The notes below the pieces were generated by a model. That model searched no databases, was not told the origin of the DNA, and saw nothing but the letters and a program-made list of their open reading frames with translations. A stretch of DNA of 7,172 bases from CAUZSN01 sp963582345 (GTDB lineage: Bacteria; Planctomycetota; Planctomycetia; Planctomycetales; Planctomycetaceae): assembly GCA_963582345.1 (NCBI GenBank), contig CAUZSN010000129.1:1-7172 (forward strand), written 5' to 3'. The position numbers were made by a program, and so were the translations under genes. Shown here piece after piece: positions 5,784-7,172 of the stretch. Every line of letters begins with the position of its first letter. Position 1 is the stretch's first letter.

Positions 5784-7115
5784 ATGACAACGAATTCGCC
5801 TCAAACTCTTTATACGTGTCCCGGAGAGGAACATCCGATTTCTCAAGCAGTCCATTTGTCGCGTTTGGCGGCCTTTTACCCGAAATGCCGAGATTGTCGG
5901 CATCGATATGACACGGGCCAACTGCCGCAACAAACGATTGATCGCCTGCAAAGCACGGAACGACGGATCAGGCGGCGGTCGTTATTCACGACGGAGGGGG
6001 TGCGAGGAATCTATTTGAATGAACTTACACGAAGCAAAGTCGGACACGTTGCCGCTGGGTTAGCGAGTTTGCTTTGGGACGAAACCCCGTTATTGGGTCG
6101 GTTGACTGCCGGCTCTGCCGATCAACGCAAATCGAAACGATCAGGGCCTCTTGTTATCGTTGGATATGATGAGCGACCATCGTCGCCGGATATCGCTGCA
6201 GGAGTCGGCTCGGCACTGCGGCGGATGGGTTGCCATGTCGTCGACATCGGGCTGACGACGAAACCGTGCTTCTGTTTCACCGTCGATCATTTTCTGGCGG
6301 CCGCTGGAGCATATATCACCGGTGCCGGTTACGAACCTGCTTGGACTGGACTAGACGTAGTCGGCCGTGGTGCTCGGCCGTATTCGCATTGCGCGGGGCT
6401 GGACCGTTTGGAAACACGGTTGCGTGAAGGCTTCAGCCGTCCGACCCGATATGCGGGATCGCGTCGAGCATTTGCAGCGACCGTTCCCTACGAAGCCGGT
6501 GTGTGGAAGCATTTTCACGCGCTGCGACCCTTACAAGTGTGTTGCGGCTGTCCGACTCCGATGGTGTTTCGATTGCTCACACAGATTTTTGAAAGACTGC
6601 CGTGTGAACTGCACTGGATCCCCGTTCCTCGTCGCGTCCGCAACGTTGTTGATGACGCCGACGCCGACGCCTGTCGCATCGCTGAAGCGGTGCGTCGTAC
6701 GGGGTCTCATCTCGGCATGCTGATCGACGACGATAGTGCACGCTGTGGTTTCTTTGATGAAAGGGGCCGCATGGTCCCTGGACGTGATGTCACGCGTGCC
6801 ATTAGCGAAATCGTTCTGGCGGAACATCCCAATGGAAAAGTCGTAATCGAATCGACGGCTATCGCCGCACTGCAATCTTCGATCAAATTCTTCGGTGGAC
6901 AATGCGTGGACGGCGGAACCACTGCGGCCGAGTTGTGGACGTCGATGCACGATGGGGAAGCTGTGTTTGGTGGAGGTGACAGTGGACGATTCTGGTTCCG
7001 CGAAGCGTATCCTGCGTGCGATGCCGTGTTGGCGATGGCGAAAGTATTGCAGGCGCTGAGCCGTAGCGATGCGACGTTCTCCGCGACCGTCCGCTCCGAT
7101 CACAGCAGCCGCTGA
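5784..7115 (+). CDS. Phosphoglucomutase/phosphomannomutase-fold protein, probable pseudoenzyme with Cys/His-rich N-terminus
   Basis: A 443-residue protein of the alpha-D-phosphohexomutase superfamily. Residues 12-40 form a Cys/His-rich module (C12, H17, H24, C35-x2-C38, H40) absent from ordinary mutases. FTTEGVRGIY (68-77) matches the family's FGTDGVRG opening, and VGYDERPSSPDIA (126-138) matches domain I. The catalytic loop TASHNP is replaced: ITGAGYEPAWTGLD (178-191) aligns with the loop but has Ala at the phosphoserine position. The metal loop DGDGDR reads DDDSAR (315-320), losing the third Asp. The sugar loop GExSGH reads GGDSGR (397-402). Only about 40 residues follow, so domain IV is missing. 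Mutase activity is therefore unlikely; a binding or regulatory role is an inference. ATG 5784 is preferred over ATG 5718 because the extra 22 residues look non-coding, but neither has a clear Shine-Dalgarno site. Automatic annotation may call it phosphomannomutase. Confidence 0.88.
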   Translation: MTTNSPQTLYTCPGEEHPISQAVHLSRLAAFYPKCRDCRHRYDTGQLPQQTIDRLQSTERRIRRRSLFTTEGVRGIYLNELTRSKVGHVAAGLASLLWDETPLLGRLTAGSADQRKSKRSGPLVIVGYDERPSSPDIAAGVGSALRRMGCHVVDIGLTTKPCFCFTVDHFLAAAGAYITGAGYEPAWTGLDVVGRGARPYSHCAGLDRLETRLREGFSRPTRYAGSRRAFAATVPYEAGVWKHFHALRPLQVCCGCPTPMVFRLLTQIFERLPCELHWIPVPRRVRNVVDDADADACRIAEAVRRTGSHLGMLIDDDSARCGFFDERGRMVPGRDVTRAISEIVLAEHPNGKVVIESTAIAALQSSIKFFGGQCVDGGTTAAELWTSMHDGEAVFGGGDSGRFWFREAYPACDAVLAMAKVLQALSRSDATFSATVRSDHSSR

Positions 7116-7172
7116 GAGGAGTTCATTTTTTTTAGACAAGGCCATTGCTTTTTGGGGAAACGGCAAGTAACA

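Noticed and set aside
6654..6671. Three tandem GACGCC units
   Set aside because: They are in frame and encode an Asp-Ala run within the mutase-like protein; too short to be a meaningful repeat element.
7102..7133. T8 run (7126-7133) after the mutase-like gene as an intrinsic terminator
   Set aside because: The only nearby stem (CAGC/GCTG, 4 bp, spanning the stop codon) is weak and ends about 12 bases before the T-run.
6531..7166. 211-codon minus-strand open frame
   Set aside because: It is antisense to the intact mutase-like gene and shows no family motif.

Overview
The window looks like chromosomal DNA of a planctomycete, probably a Pirellula/Rhodopirellula-type lineage. Three features support this: a DUF1559 pseudopilin-like protein ending in an H-X9-DG motif, a family greatly expanded in Planctomycetes; a phosphohexomutase-fold protein with an altered active site and a Cys/His-rich N-terminus; and moderate GC with loosely packed genes that often lack a clear Shine-Dalgarno site. 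No mobile element, CRISPR array, tRNA or rRNA was recognised.

Layout, left to right. (1) Positions 3-761 (+) hold the C-terminal end of a large pyruvate:ferredoxin/flavodoxin-type 2-oxoacid oxidoreductase, whose start lies outside the window. (2) Positions 762-1511 are a long spacer with an 8-bp inverted repeat about 100 bases after the stop and an AT-rich stretch carrying a plausible promoter. (3) Positions 1512-2588 (+) encode the DUF1559/H-X9-DG protein. (4) Positions 2589-2888 form a convergent junction that may hold a small minus-strand gene. (5) Positions 2889-5565 (-) carry two tightly spaced genes transcribed leftward: holA (DNA polymerase III delta subunit), then murJ (lipid II flippase). 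(6) Positions 5566-5783 are a divergent control region. (7) Positions 5784-7115 (+) encode a phosphoglucomutase/phosphomannomutase-like protein that appears catalytically dead.

The genes do not form one pathway. The holA-murJ pair joins clamp loading to peptidoglycan precursor export and is probably co-transcribed. MurJ keeps the charged residues known to be essential in the E. coli protein, consistent with a peptidoglycan wall. The most interesting item is the last gene. It keeps the overall mutase fold through domain III, but the phosphoserine loop, the metal-binding DxDxDR loop and the sugar-binding GExSGH loop are all altered, domain IV is missing, and a possible zinc-binding module is added at the N-terminus. 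It reads as a pseudoenzyme with a binding or regulatory role rather than a sugar-phosphate mutase. I did not find a clearly new multi-gene system here.
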